From an uncultured Amylibacter sp. (GTDB taxonomy: Bacteria > Pseudomonadota > Alphaproteobacteria > Rhodobacterales > Rhodobacteraceae): 64,000 bases of DNA. Shown piece after piece: positions 42,292 to 50,243 of this stretch. The DNA lies in the NCBI GenBank assembly GCA_959347345.1, contig OY365738.1:1364001-1428000 (forward strand). Direction: 5' to 3'. The number at the start of each line of letters is the position of its first letter. Positions within the stretch are counted from its first letter, which is position 1. Position numbers and translations under genes: made by a program. The notes beneath the pieces were generated by a model. The model searched no databases. It was not told where the DNA came from and saw nothing but the letters and a program-made list of their open reading frames with translations.

Positions 42292-42805
42292 CTCGCGTGA
42301 TTTTATCCCCGTGCATATTGCGATTTTAACCGTATCGGATAGCCGTGATGCCAAAACCGATGGTGCGGGCGATATGCTGGCGCGTCTGATTGGGGAGGCA
42401 GGGCATAAGGTCTCGGCGAGGCTAATTGTCCGCGATGACCGTGCCAAAATTGCCGCGGCTTTGCGTGGGTGGGTTGCGGACGCGCAAATTGATGTGATTA
42501 TCAGCACGGGAGGCACGGGTTTGACGGGTCGCGATGTAACGGTGGAGGCGCACCGCGATGTTTATGAAAAAGAGATTGACGCGTTTGGAGTAGTCTTTGC
42601 CATGGTCTCTATGGATAAAATCGGGGTGTCGGCGGTGCAGAGCCGTGCCTGTGGTGGGGTCGCGGGTGGGACGTATTTGTTTGCCCTGCCTGGCAGCCCG
42701 AGTGCGTGTCGCGACGGCTGGGATGGGATTTTGAAGGCGCAATTGGATTACCGCCATAAGCCGTGTAATTTTGTGGAAATTATGCCGAGGCTTTTGGAAT
42801 TGTGA
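42281..42805 (+). CDS. moaB: Molybdenum cofactor biosynthesis protein B
   Basis: A 174-residue MoaB/MogA-type protein that binds or adenylylates molybdopterin. HIAILTVSDSRDAKTDGAGDML opens the fold, IISTGGTGLTGRDVT near residue 75-89 is the pterin-binding motif, and FALPGSPSACRDGWD is the second site. The ATG at 42281 follows AAAGGTGGCAAGG; an in-frame GTG at 42272 is also possible. It overlaps the UDG-like gene. A heptamer array follows its stop at once. Confidence 0.92.
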   Translation: MGNNSRDFIPVHIAILTVSDSRDAKTDGAGDMLARLIGEAGHKVSARLIVRDDRAKIAAALRGWVADAQIDVIISTGGTGLTGRDVTVEAHRDVYEKEIDAFGVVFAMVSMDKIGVSAVQSRACGGVAGGTYLFALPGSPSACRDGWDGILKAQLDYRHKPCNFVEIMPRLLEL

Positions 42806-42810
42806 GGGGT

Positions 42811-42838
42811 GAATGGTGAATGGTGAATGGTGAATGGT
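42811..42838 (+). repeat. Heptamer tandem array, unit GAATGGT
   Basis: Four perfect GAATGGT units six bases after the moaB stop, continuing into GAATTGC. The reverse complement of the cyclic form AATGGTG is CACCATT, a unit of the array at 55813-55868. It marks the left border of an AT-rich segment that reaches to leuS. Confidence 0.95.
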
Positions 42839-42919
42839 GAATTGCCATTTTTTTGTTTTTGGTTATGAATTAGTGTGTGGCATAATTGCCACATATAAAA
42901 TTTACCCTTATTTTTATGC

Positions 42920-42948
42920 TTGACAAAGGTTAATAAATATGTTAAGAT
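42920..42948 (+). promoter_or_regulatory. Strong sigma-70 type promoter of the AT-rich gene group
   Basis: TTGACA at 42920-42925 and TAAGAT at 42943-42948 with a 17-base spacer. Transcription would start near 42955, giving a leader of about 165 bases before the first gene at 43121. Confidence 0.7.
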
Positions 42949-43086
42949 GCAGTTAATTGACTGAATAAAATTTGGTTAAAAATGAACAATAGCGTCGGAA
43001 GAATTGTCTCTGTATGTATCAATAAACGAAACTGAAAAGAAAACAAAAACGTTTACATTGAATGGCTACGGTCAGAATTTAAGACA

Positions 43087-43105
43087 AGACTCTTTTAGAG
43101 AGTCT
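43087..43105 (+). promoter_or_regulatory. Leader hairpin before the small membrane peptide gene
   Basis: Arms 43087-43093 and 43099-43105 (AGACTCT / AGAGTCT) pair perfectly over 7 bp around TTTAG. It ends 3 bases before the ribosome binding site GGAAGGAG, so it could modulate access to it. Confidence 0.5.
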
Positions 43106-43120
43106 AGGAAGGAGATTATT

Positions 43121-43249
43121 ATGGAAATAAAAATAAAGATTAAAAGCTTGAGGCTAGCAGCCTTGGTTGCTGGTTTCTTTATTCTTCTGGGCGCAAGTGG
43201 CGGAGTCAGTAGCCTTACGGGGTTGCTGACTCAACAAGCCTCCCTCTAA
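43121..43249 (+). CDS. Small hydrophobic peptide, unknown
   Basis: A 42-residue peptide starting at ATG 43121 after the strong site GGAAGGAGATTATT. It has a basic start (MEIKIKIKSLRLA), a hydrophobic core (ALVAGFFILLGASGG) and a polar end (LTQQASL). It could be a single-pass membrane peptide, a small toxin-like peptide, or the signal part of a gene broken downstream. The 3' part of the gene contains a 7-bp inverted repeat (GAGTCAG / CTGACTC). First gene of an AT-rich group of three. Confidence 0.5.
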   Translation: MEIKIKIKSLRLAALVAGFFILLGASGGVSSLTGLLTQQASL

Positions 43250-43292
43250 AAACCAGCACTTGTACGAGTGCAATAAAAAGAAAGAAAATAAA

Positions 43293-43553
43293 ATGAAACC
43301 GAAAATAAAAGAGATACATAAACAAAAATTGATGGAAAGGATGACGCAGAACATAATCGCAAGTCTGGTAAAATTCAAAGCAATTGATGATTTTCTTTTT
43401 AGTGCTGGCATTAGTCCAACTTTTGACCTCGTCTCAAATGTTGGGGTAGAAAAATATGTAATGGATAGGCTATCCCGTACTCCTACCGAAAAGCTTTTAA
43501 AAATCGCACAAGAAGAGCTTGATGGCTTGGATATAAGCGACTTGTTAAAATAA
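43293..43553 (+). CDS. Unknown small basic/helical protein
   Basis: An 86-residue protein I do not recognise. The ATG at 43293 is chosen (MKPKIKEIHKQKLMERM); an in-frame start at 43260 lacks a clear binding site. It looks all-helical, with a charged N-terminal half and an end of the type EKYVMDRLSRTPTEKLLKIA followed by LDGLDISDLLK. The pattern is somewhat like short N-terminal modules of abortive-infection proteins, but this is a weak impression. 15 bases before the next gene; AT-rich. Confidence 0.6.
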   Translation: MKPKIKEIHKQKLMERMTQNIIASLVKFKAIDDFLFSAGISPTFDLVSNVGVEKYVMDRLSRTPTEKLLKIAQEELDGLDISDLLK

Positions 43554-43568
43554 GCGAAAGGAAATAAA

Positions 43569-43970
43569 ATGGAAGACATCAAAAAAATGAACCCAATTAC
43601 ATTGCAAGCTAAATTTTATACACCCAAATATAAAAATGAAGACCCTTATAACTTTATCTTTGACAATAATAACTTAACTGTTCAATACGCTCCAAATCCC
43701 GAAACAACATGTGCAAGAGCTACTTGGGATAACCTTGATTCTGACGCAATATGGACGGAAAAAGGTAAAGGATTGTTTAGGATATTGGCTAACGACCTAA
43801 TCCATCCACCACATGTCTTACCCGACTTATTAGAATACCTTTGGAAAAAATGGAGGCTTGGAGAACTTAAGAGCAACCAATTACAAGAGGAGTTGATTGC
43901 ACTGATAGACTATGTAAATGCTTGCCAGAAAGTAAAGCCTACTACTGAATTTTGGCAGAAGAAATTATAA
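43569..43970 (+). CDS. Unknown soluble protein
   Basis: A 133-residue protein I do not recognise. The start follows GCGAAAGGAAATAAA. No signal peptide or membrane segment. Visible features are aromatic-rich strands in the first half (FYTPKYKNEDPYNFIFDNNN), then KGLFRILANDLIHPPHVLPDLLEYLWKKW and a helical end. It follows the 86-residue gene by 15 bases, so the two are likely co-translated. AT-rich and unlike flanking housekeeping genes in codon use. Possibly part of a two-component defence or toxin-antitoxin unit, not proven. Confidence 0.6.
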   Translation: MEDIKKMNPITLQAKFYTPKYKNEDPYNFIFDNNNLTVQYAPNPETTCARATWDNLDSDAIWTEKGKGLFRILANDLIHPPHVLPDLLEYLWKKWRLGELKSNQLQEELIALIDYVNACQKVKPTTEFWQKKL

Positions 43971-43980
43971 TTACAACAAA

Positions 43981-44006
43981 ACGGGCGAGCGTAAAACCCC
44001 GCCCGT
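43981..44006. terminator. Bidirectional intrinsic terminator
   Basis: Arms 43981-43987 and 44000-44006 (ACGGGCG / CGCCCGT) with A bases before and seven T after. It lies 11 bases after the 133-residue gene on the plus strand and close after the lipoprotein stop on the minus strand, serving both. Confidence 0.8.
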
Positions 44007-44009
44007 TTT

Positions 44010-45497
44010 TTATTCAGCAGGCGGACGGGCAACAAACCCGCCAGCATAATCATCACGGTCTGCTGCATCACTGATAAAAGCCCCAACCGCCCCCTCTTGT
44101 CCTATTAAACCAATTAGAGTTCCGCTTGTATTGACACGTCCGTTTATAGCACGTCTTGCAGAACTAATTACAGAACGTTCAACTGTCCCTGTAATTACCC
44201 CTTTATTATCAAAACTGCCTGTTAGTGAATAATAGCTCGCAGAGCCCGATATATTTCCAGCTTGCTCTCCTGTGCTAAAACTAACAATAAGGGCAAAATC
44301 TCTAGATACATTAGTATTAGTATAAAACTCTCTTCCATCATTTCCTCTGAGATTAAATACAGAATTACCAATAGCTTGAAACATACCATTCCATCGGGCA
44401 TTTACAGTTGTTTCGGTTATCCGTGCACCTAAATCTGTCCCTGATAAAATTCCAGCATAGTAATACAGGGAAGCCTTAAAGAAAGCCACGCCATCCGCAC
44501 CATCCCCGCCGAAACCGTTAGATGCAAAGTTTAAGGTGGTAATACTTGGGGAAATACGTATATCTTTACCATCGACATAACCAGAATCCCTAGCATCTCC
44601 AAAATCTAATCCTGCTTCTGTGCCTTGCAAAAATTCGTGTTTGGGATTAACCGTATTTGGAACTTTGGGTAAAGGTGAATCAAGACTTTGCAACCAGCTC
44701 TTCGCAGTGGGTAATTTTTTGTATTCAAAATGTGTGCCACAACCCGCTCCATAGGGATTTTCCTCGCAAGCAGTAAAACCAGCACAAGCACCGCCTTTGT
44801 TAGAAGTGCAAAACTCAAAACGCTTTGCCCGTGCGACAGAATAGCTTTGGGTATCACAACCCGCACCAAAGGGATTTAGAATACAAGAATTCGCATCAAA
44901 CGCCCCCGTGCAACGCGCCTCGCCCGCGTTTCCTGCTGTAATACAATCATCAATCCGTGCCGATTCATGAATAGGCGTATCATCACAAAATCCATGAAAT
45001 ATATTGTCTTTGCAAACCCTGCTTATAGTTGTTTCACAACGCGGGGCGGTTGGGTCGGTTTCGCACATTAATTCATGTGTTTTATGATAAGCATTGTTGC
45101 TAAAGCATAAATCAGCATCAAAAGGGTTATCATCACAAACATTTTCAATAGCACTTACGCAAAGATTGTGCGTGGTATTTTCACGGCAAAAACTAATACG
45201 ATTCGCCTGTGCGGTTTTATAGTAATCTGTAAAAGTTATATCACACGCACCGCCGAAAGGGTCTTCTATACATGGATGGTCTGCAACGATAGGGGCGCAA
45301 CTTGCATCGGTTGCAAGGTCTTTTGTCGTGCATCTGTTAATAAGGGCGACTTGAGGGTCAACCACAATAGGCTCTTCTTTAGTGTTGCTTTTAGTATTTT
45401 TAACCGCACCCTCAGCAAGATTAACCGCCCCAACGCAAGCCGATAGGATGAATCCCGCCAACAGGCAGGGTATTATTTTTATTATTTGAGTCTTCAT
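44010..45497 (-). CDS. Cys-rich repeat lipoprotein with C-terminal barrel-like domain
   Basis: A 495-residue protein. The start at 45497 (MKTQIIKIIPCLLAG) follows AAAAAGGACAAGTT; lipobox ILSAC marks Cys-21 for lipidation. Residues about 55-285 hold roughly ten short Cys repeats of the form C-x-x-(D/N)PFGAGCD, as in CIEDPFGGACD, CILNPFGAGCD and CEENPYGAGCG. Each could form a disulfide-closed loop in the periplasm or outside the cell. Residues about 340-495 are the same module as in the 802-residue lipoprotein at 8668-11076: YYAGILSGTDLGARI, ARWNGMFQAIG, GSFDNKGVITGTV, GLIGQEGAVGAF, DYAGGF. Likely a surface lipoprotein; ligand unknown. Its 5' leader is highly structured. Confidence 0.72.
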   Translation of the reverse strand: MKTQIIKIIPCLLAGFILSACVGAVNLAEGAVKNTKSNTKEEPIVVDPQVALINRCTTKDLATDASCAPIVADHPCIEDPFGGACDITFTDYYKTAQANRISFCRENTTHNLCVSAIENVCDDNPFDADLCFSNNAYHKTHELMCETDPTAPRCETTISRVCKDNIFHGFCDDTPIHESARIDDCITAGNAGEARCTGAFDANSCILNPFGAGCDTQSYSVARAKRFEFCTSNKGGACAGFTACEENPYGAGCGTHFEYKKLPTAKSWLQSLDSPLPKVPNTVNPKHEFLQGTEAGLDFGDARDSGYVDGKDIRISPSITTLNFASNGFGGDGADGVAFFKASLYYYAGILSGTDLGARITETTVNARWNGMFQAIGNSVFNLRGNDGREFYTNTNVSRDFALIVSFSTGEQAGNISGSASYYSLTGSFDNKGVITGTVERSVISSARRAINGRVNTSGTLIGLIGQEGAVGAFISDAADRDDYAGGFVARPPAE

Positions 45498-45499
45498 AA

Positions 45500-45704
45500 C
45501 TTGTCCTTTTTCACAAAACGACAAGCTAACCTCCCAGCACATCAGTGCTGGGAGACAGGTAAGCCCCATACGCGGGTGCGATATATTCCTGCAAGCAGTT
45601 TTCTATTCTATCGCCCTCCCAACCAAATGGGAGGATAGACTGGAACACCAATCCTCTATGTGTCGTATGAAGGTTACCTGCCCTCGTCGACTCCACCACA
45701 ATAG
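45500..45704 (-). ncRNA. Structured leader or small RNA upstream of the Cys-rich lipoprotein gene
   Basis: No gene lies here. On the minus strand a -10 hexamer TATAAT (45714-45709) would start a transcript near 45704. Long-range stems then close a branched fold: CAGGTAA 45680-45674 with TTACCTG 45562-45556; CATACG 45669-45664 with CGTATG 45572-45567. Inside are GATTGG-TGTT-CCAGTC (45653-45638) and CTATCCTCCCA... with ...TGGGAG..GATAG (45638-45608). Then comes CTCCCAGCAC-TGAT-GTGCTGGGAG (about 45553-45531) and last CTTGTC 45525-45520 with GACAAG 45505-45500, which covers part of the Shine-Dalgarno. One helix pairs fully only on this strand (a T-G pair). I cannot assign a known class. Confidence 0.5.
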
Positions 45705-45736
45705 CCCAATTATATTTTGATTGCAAGTGGCAAAAA

Positions 45737-45750
45737 TAACTAATAACTAT
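45737..45750 (-). repeat. Short heptamer array, unit TAACTAA
   Basis: Two units, TAACTAA and TAACTAT, followed by TTACAATCCC. The same sequence follows the array at 19476-19517. It marks the right border of the AT-rich segment, about 80 bases before leuS. Confidence 0.7.
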
Positions 45751-45828
45751 TTACAATCCCGCAAAAATCCATCAAATACACACTAACCCATATCTCTAAC
45801 CCCCACACCCTATAACCCCCCTATTAAA

Positions 45829-48510
45829 ATGTCCCGATACAACGCAAAAATCAGCGAACCCAAATGGCAAACCCAGTGGGAAACCGACCAAGTCTTCCAA
45901 ACCGCTCCCGACTCCACCCGCCCAAAATACTATATATTAGAGATGTTTCCCTATCCCTCTGGGCGCATCCATGTCGGGCATGTGCGCAATTATACGATGG
46001 GCGATGTCGTTGCCCGATATAAAACCGCGCAGGGGTTTAATGTCCTGCACCCGATGGGCTGGGATGCCTTCGGCATGCCCGCCGAAAACGCCGCCCGTGA
46101 TAAAAATATCCACCCCGCCGATTGGACTCATCAAAACATAAACGATATGCGGGGCCAATTAAAACCCATTGGGCTGTCGTTTGATTGGTCGCGTGAATTC
46201 GCCACTTGCGACCCCACTTATTACGTCCATCAGCAGGCGTTATTCATTGATATGATGCAAGCAGGGCTGGTTTATCGCAAAAAGGCAGTGGTCAACTGGG
46301 ACCCCGTTGATAAAACCGTTTTGGCGAATGAACAAGTGGAAAACGGCCGCGGTTGGCGGTCTGGCGCGATTGTGGAGCGGCGCGAGCTGGAACAATGGTT
46401 TTTCAAAATCACCGATTTTGCCGAAGATTTACTGGATAGCCTGGATGATTTGAAAAACTGGCCTGAAAACGTCCGTTTAATGCAGAGCAATTGGATTGGC
46501 AAAAGCCAAGGTTTGCAATTCCGCTTTACCACGCAAAACGCACCCACGGGGTTTGACGAGTTGGAGGTTTATACCACCCGCCCAGATACTCTGTTCGGGG
46601 CGAGCTTTGGGGCGATTTCCCCCGACCATCCTTTGGCACGAGCGTTAGAAACGCAAAACCCCGATTTGGCACGGTTCAACGCGGAATGTCGCCAGACCAG
46701 CACGGCGCAAGAGGATTTGGAAAAGGCGGATAAAAAGGGCTTTGATACGGGTATTAAACTGCTCCATCCGTTTATTGAAAACGCGGTTTTGCCGCTTTAT
46801 GTCGCTAATTTTGTTTTAATGGAGTATGGTACGGGGGCTATTTTTGGTTGCCCCGCCCACGACCAACGCGATTTGGATTTTGCGCGGGCGTATGATTTGC
46901 CAGTTTTGCCGGTTATTTGCCCCAGCGATGCTAACCCGAACGAATTCGTCATTAACGATACCGCCTATACCGCCACGGGCAGCCTTATCAATTCGGATTT
47001 TCTGAACGGATTAACGATAAACGCGGCGAAAACCGAAGTGATAAAACGGATTAGCGATGCGGGCATGGGCGAAGCCCAGATAAACTATCGCCTGCGTGAT
47101 TGGGGGATTTCACGCCAACGCTATTGGGGTTGTCCTATTCCAGCCGTCCATTGCGATGCTTGCGGTATTGTTGCGGAGAAAAAGGAAAACCTGCCCGTTG
47201 TTCTGCCAAAGGATGTCAGCTTTGAATCGGCGGGCAACCCGCTTGATCACCACACCGCGTGGAAAACCTGCACCTGTCCGCAATGTGGCGGGGTGGCTAC
47301 ACGAACGACCGATACGATGGATACTTTTGTGGATAGCTCGTGGTATTATACCCGTTTCACCGCCCCCCATGCCGATACACCAACGGATGCTGAGGCGGTC
47401 AACTATTGGATGAATGTCGATCAATATATCGGCGGGATTGAACACGCGATTTTGCATTTGTTATATTCGCGGTTTTTTGCCCGTGCGATGGTGGCAAGCG
47501 GGTCTATGCCCGAATCGGCGAAAGAGCCGTTTAACGCGCTTTTCACCCAAGGGATGATTTGTCATGAGACTTATAGAACAGCCGATGGCAACTGGATAAC
47601 TCCCGATGAAGTGCGTAAGGGTGCGGATGGCTATGAAACCCATGATGGTGCGCCCGTTACGGTTGGAGGTTCGGTTAAGATGTCCAAATCCAAAAAGAAT
47701 GTGATTGACCCTGATGATATTATTGACCAATACGGCGCGGATACGGCGCGGTGGTTTGTCATGTCGGATTCCCCGCCAGAACGCGATTTGCAGTGGTCTA
47801 ACGCGGGGGTGGAGGGTGCGTGGAAACACCTGCAAAGGGTGTGGCGGATTGCCGTGGAAATTGATGAGATGGATGATTCGGGTGGTGATTTTGAAGATGA
47901 AAAAGAAGATGAAGAAGATATTGATTCGACAAGAATTGCCATATTGAGTCCTAATGAAGATACGAATAATGATTCTGAAAATGACAACGAAGTTATTGAT
48001 TTTAGAGAAGTTATTGACTCGATGCATGAGGACGATTCGGCGGATTTGGAACGCGATGTGCATCGTTGTATTGATGCGGTGACAAAAGGGATTGAGGGTT
48101 TTAGCTTTAACAAATCCGTGGCCGCCCTTTATACTCTAACCAATGCACTGGCAAAATCAGAGGCCCCTAAATCCGCCCGCCGTGCGGCTATGCTGGATTT
48201 GGTTGTTTTGATGAATCCTTTCACCCCCCATTTGGCAGAGGAAATTTGGCAAAAGCTCGGTGGCAAAGGTTTGATTGTGCGGGCCGATTGGCCAGTTCTA
48301 AACCCCAACCTTTTGCAAGAAACGAACGTCATCATCCCCATCCAAGTCAACGGCAAACGCCGCGCCGAAATATCCGTATCTGCCGAGGCGGATAAAACAG
48401 AGGTGGAAGCCTTGGCACTCGCACAGGACGGAGTGATTCGCGCGATAGACGGCAAGCCGATAAAAAAACTGATTGTAGTCCTTGGGCGGGTTGTGAATGT
48501 CGTGGTCTAA
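45829..48510 (+). CDS. leuS: Leucyl-tRNA synthetase
   Basis: Class I synthetase of 893 residues. The HIGH motif is in [18 protein letters not shown] (near 43-60), the editing domain shows [14 protein letters not shown] (near 246-259), the zinc-type region CDACGIV and CTCPQCGG follows, and KMSKSKKN is the KMSKS loop (near 620). Between the catalytic core and the anticodon domain (about residues 680-735, bases 47866-48030) there is an acidic low-complexity insert ([12 protein letters not shown], then [13 protein letters not shown]), which is longer than usual for the family. It overlaps lptE. Confidence 0.97.
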   Translation: MSRYNAKISEPKWQTQWETDQVFQTAPDSTRPKYYILEMFPYPSGRIHVGHVRNYTMGDVVARYKTAQGFNVLHPMGWDAFGMPAENAARDKNIHPADWTHQNINDMRGQLKPIGLSFDWSREFATCDPTYYVHQQALFIDMMQAGLVYRKKAVVNWDPVDKTVLANEQVENGRGWRSGAIVERRELEQWFFKITDFAEDLLDSLDDLKNWPENVRLMQSNWIGKSQGLQFRFTTQNAPTGFDELEVYTTRPDTLFGASFGAISPDHPLARALETQNPDLARFNAECRQTSTAQEDLEKADKKGFDTGIKLLHPFIENAVLPLYVANFVLMEYGTGAIFGCPAHDQRDLDFARAYDLPVLPVICPSDANPNEFVINDTAYTATGSLINSDFLNGLTINAAKTEVIKRISDAGMGEAQINYRLRDWGISRQRYWGCPIPAVHCDACGIVAEKKENLPVVLPKDVSFESAGNPLDHHTAWKTCTCPQCGGVATRTTDTMDTFVDSSWYYTRFTAPHADTPTDAEAVNYWMNVDQYIGGIEHAILHLLYSRFFARAMVASGSMPESAKEPFNALFTQGMICHETYRTADGNWITPDEVRKGADGYETHDGAPVTVGGSVKMSKSKKNVIDPDDIIDQYGADTARWFVMSDSPPERDLQWSNAGVEGAWKHLQRVWRIAVEIDEMDDSGGDFEDEKEDEEDIDSTRIAILSPNEDTNNDSENDNEVIDFREVIDSMHEDDSADLERDVHRCIDAVTKGIEGFSFNKSVAALYTLTNALAKSEAPKSARRAAMLDLVVLMNPFTPHLAEEIWQKLGGKGLIVRADWPVLNPNLLQETNVIIPIQVNGKRRAEISVSAEADKTEVEALALAQDGVIRAIDGKPIKKLIVVLGRVVNVVV

Positions 48511-49000
48511 TCGCTTTTATCCGCGTTTTTTAATCGGCTTTGCGCTGATGCTATCGCTGGTCGCCTGCGGGTTTCAACCGCTTTACAAACAGGATTCGCA
48601 AGCACGGGATTTACACGGGCAAATCCAAATCCCTGAACGCAATAACCGCAATGATTTTGAATTCCGCGAATCGTTGTTATTACGGCTTGGGCAACAGGAA
48701 TCACCACAGTTTCAGATGAGTTACACCCTGCGAATCACCGAAGAAAACCTTGTTGTCATTGGCAATATTGACACGGTTCGGTTTTTGCTAACTGGACACT
48801 TAACCTATCGTATTACCGATTTAACCACGGGCGCAACCTTATTCCGCGATAGCCAATCCAACACCGTATCGTACAGCGCGACAGGGGCGACCTTCCCGAC
48901 TCGCCGTGCCAAAGAATCGGCAAACACCCGTTTAATCGAAGGATTGGCAGAACAGGCCTACAGCCGATTAAGCATAACAGCACAGGATTGGTGGCAATGA
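48497..49000 (+). CDS. lptE: LPS-assembly lipoprotein LptE
   Basis: A 167-residue outer-membrane lipoprotein that plugs LptD and delivers LPS to the surface. Signal peptide [20 protein letters not shown], where LVAC is the lipobox and CGFQPLY is the family hallmark. [14 protein letters not shown] [14 protein letters not shown] lies in the middle. The start ATG overlaps the leuS end by 14 bases, and the stop overlaps holA (ATGA), as in the usual leuS-lptE-holA operon. Confidence 0.93.
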   Translation: MSWSNRFYPRFLIGFALMLSLVACGFQPLYKQDSQARDLHGQIQIPERNNRNDFEFRESLLLRLGQQESPQFQMSYTLRITEENLVVIGNIDTVRFLLTGHLTYRITDLTTGATLFRDSQSNTVSYSATGATFPTRRAKESANTRLIEGLAEQAYSRLSITAQDWWQ

Positions 49001-50022
49001 AACTCAGCGGAGCAAGCGCGAAGAATTACCTAAAACAGCCCAATGATACCCACGCGGGTGTGATGCTTTATAGTATGGATAAGGCGCAGATTGATGTTTG
49101 GCAAAAACGGCTGATTATCGGGTTTATCGGTGAAAAGGGCGAATCCGATATGCGGTTATCGCGTTTGAGTATGGGTGACATTCGCTCTGACCCCAGCCAG
49201 ATAGCCGATGAAATAAAGGCGCAGGGGTTTTTCCCCGGTCCCCGTGCGGTGTTAATAGAGGAGGCAACCGATTCCTTGGCAAAACCGTTGGAAAGTGCGA
49301 TGGCCGATTGGCAAGCGGGTGATGCTCGTTTGATTATCACGGCGGGTTGGCTGAATGCTCGGTCAAAACTGCGTCTATTGTGTGAAAAATCGCCTAATAT
49401 CGCCACAATTCCGCTTTACGAAGACCCGCCCAGCCGCGATGATATTATCGCGACCTTAAAGCAAAACGGGCTTGATGGGATGGAGGATGCGGCTATGGTC
49501 AGTTTAATCGCGTTAAGCCAAGATATGGGGGTTGGGGATTTTAATCAGTTATTGCAGAAAATCGCTTTGTATAAGTATCAAGATGAGGTGCCGCTTAGTG
49601 ATGCAGAGGTTGCCCTATGCGCCCCCAGCAGCGTGGATGCGGCGATTGATGATGTGATTTACCGCTTGGCAGAGGCCAGGTTTGGTGAGATTGCACCGAT
49701 TTTACAACGGCTGTTTGCCCAAGGCACCGCCCCCGTGGCGTTGTGTATTATGGCAAGCCGTCATTTTAAATTGTTATACGCGATGCGTGCTTCCGATCGC
49801 GGGGCAGAGGCGGCGTTAAACGCGACTAAGCCACCGATTTTTGGGCCGAGGCGGACGCGGTTGTTAAATCAGTTGCGCCGATGGACTCTGCCCGCGTTGG
49901 AGAGTGTGTTGCGGTTATTGGTGCAAACGGATTTGGCGTTAAGGTCGGGTGATCCTGTGCCTGATCATGCGGTGTTGGAACGGGCGTTTATTCGGATTGC
50001 GATGTTGTGTCCGAAACGGTAG
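48997..50022 (+). CDS. holA: DNA polymerase III subunit delta
   Basis: Clamp-loader subunit of 341 residues that opens the sliding clamp. The ATG at 48997 is chosen ([15 protein letters not shown]) because it overlaps the lptE stop; an in-frame TTG at 48988 is less likely. MLYSMDKAQIDVWQKRLI, GFFPGPRAVLIEEATD near 80-95 and DAIDDVIYRLAEARFGE-like DVIYRLAEARF near 220 fit the family. The C-terminal collar domain has MASRHFKLLYAMR. Confidence 0.92.
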   Translation: MKLSGASAKNYLKQPNDTHAGVMLYSMDKAQIDVWQKRLIIGFIGEKGESDMRLSRLSMGDIRSDPSQIADEIKAQGFFPGPRAVLIEEATDSLAKPLESAMADWQAGDARLIITAGWLNARSKLRLLCEKSPNIATIPLYEDPPSRDDIIATLKQNGLDGMEDAAMVSLIALSQDMGVGDFNQLLQKIALYKYQDEVPLSDAEVALCAPSSVDAAIDDVIYRLAEARFGEIAPILQRLFAQGTAPVALCIMASRHFKLLYAMRASDRGAEAALNATKPPIFGPRRTRLLNQLRRWTLPALESVLRLLVQTDLALRSGDPVPDHAVLERAFIRIAMLCPKR

Positions 50023-50243
50023 GGAATGCCATTTATCACCAATAACCACCGCATAATCCCTAAAAACCCCCCGAAAACCCCCTTGACCTTCCCCTAAAAA
50101 CCCCCTAAACGCCAAAACATCCACAAGAAGTTCAAAACTTCTGGTCCAAGGATCACCATCCGTCAGCGCGTTGCGCCCACGGGTGTCGTTATGCTTTGCC
50201 ACGAAGTTTTGCGCAAAACGCCAAAAAAGAAAGGCACTAAGAT

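Noticed and set aside
45526..45726. Minus-strand frame of 66 codons upstream of the Cys-rich lipoprotein
   Set aside because: It lies over long inverted pairs typical of structured RNA, has no binding site and no family features.
47461..48063. Minus-strand frames inside leuS
   Set aside because: Composition reflects the leuS codons; both leuS motifs and operon position support the plus-strand gene only.
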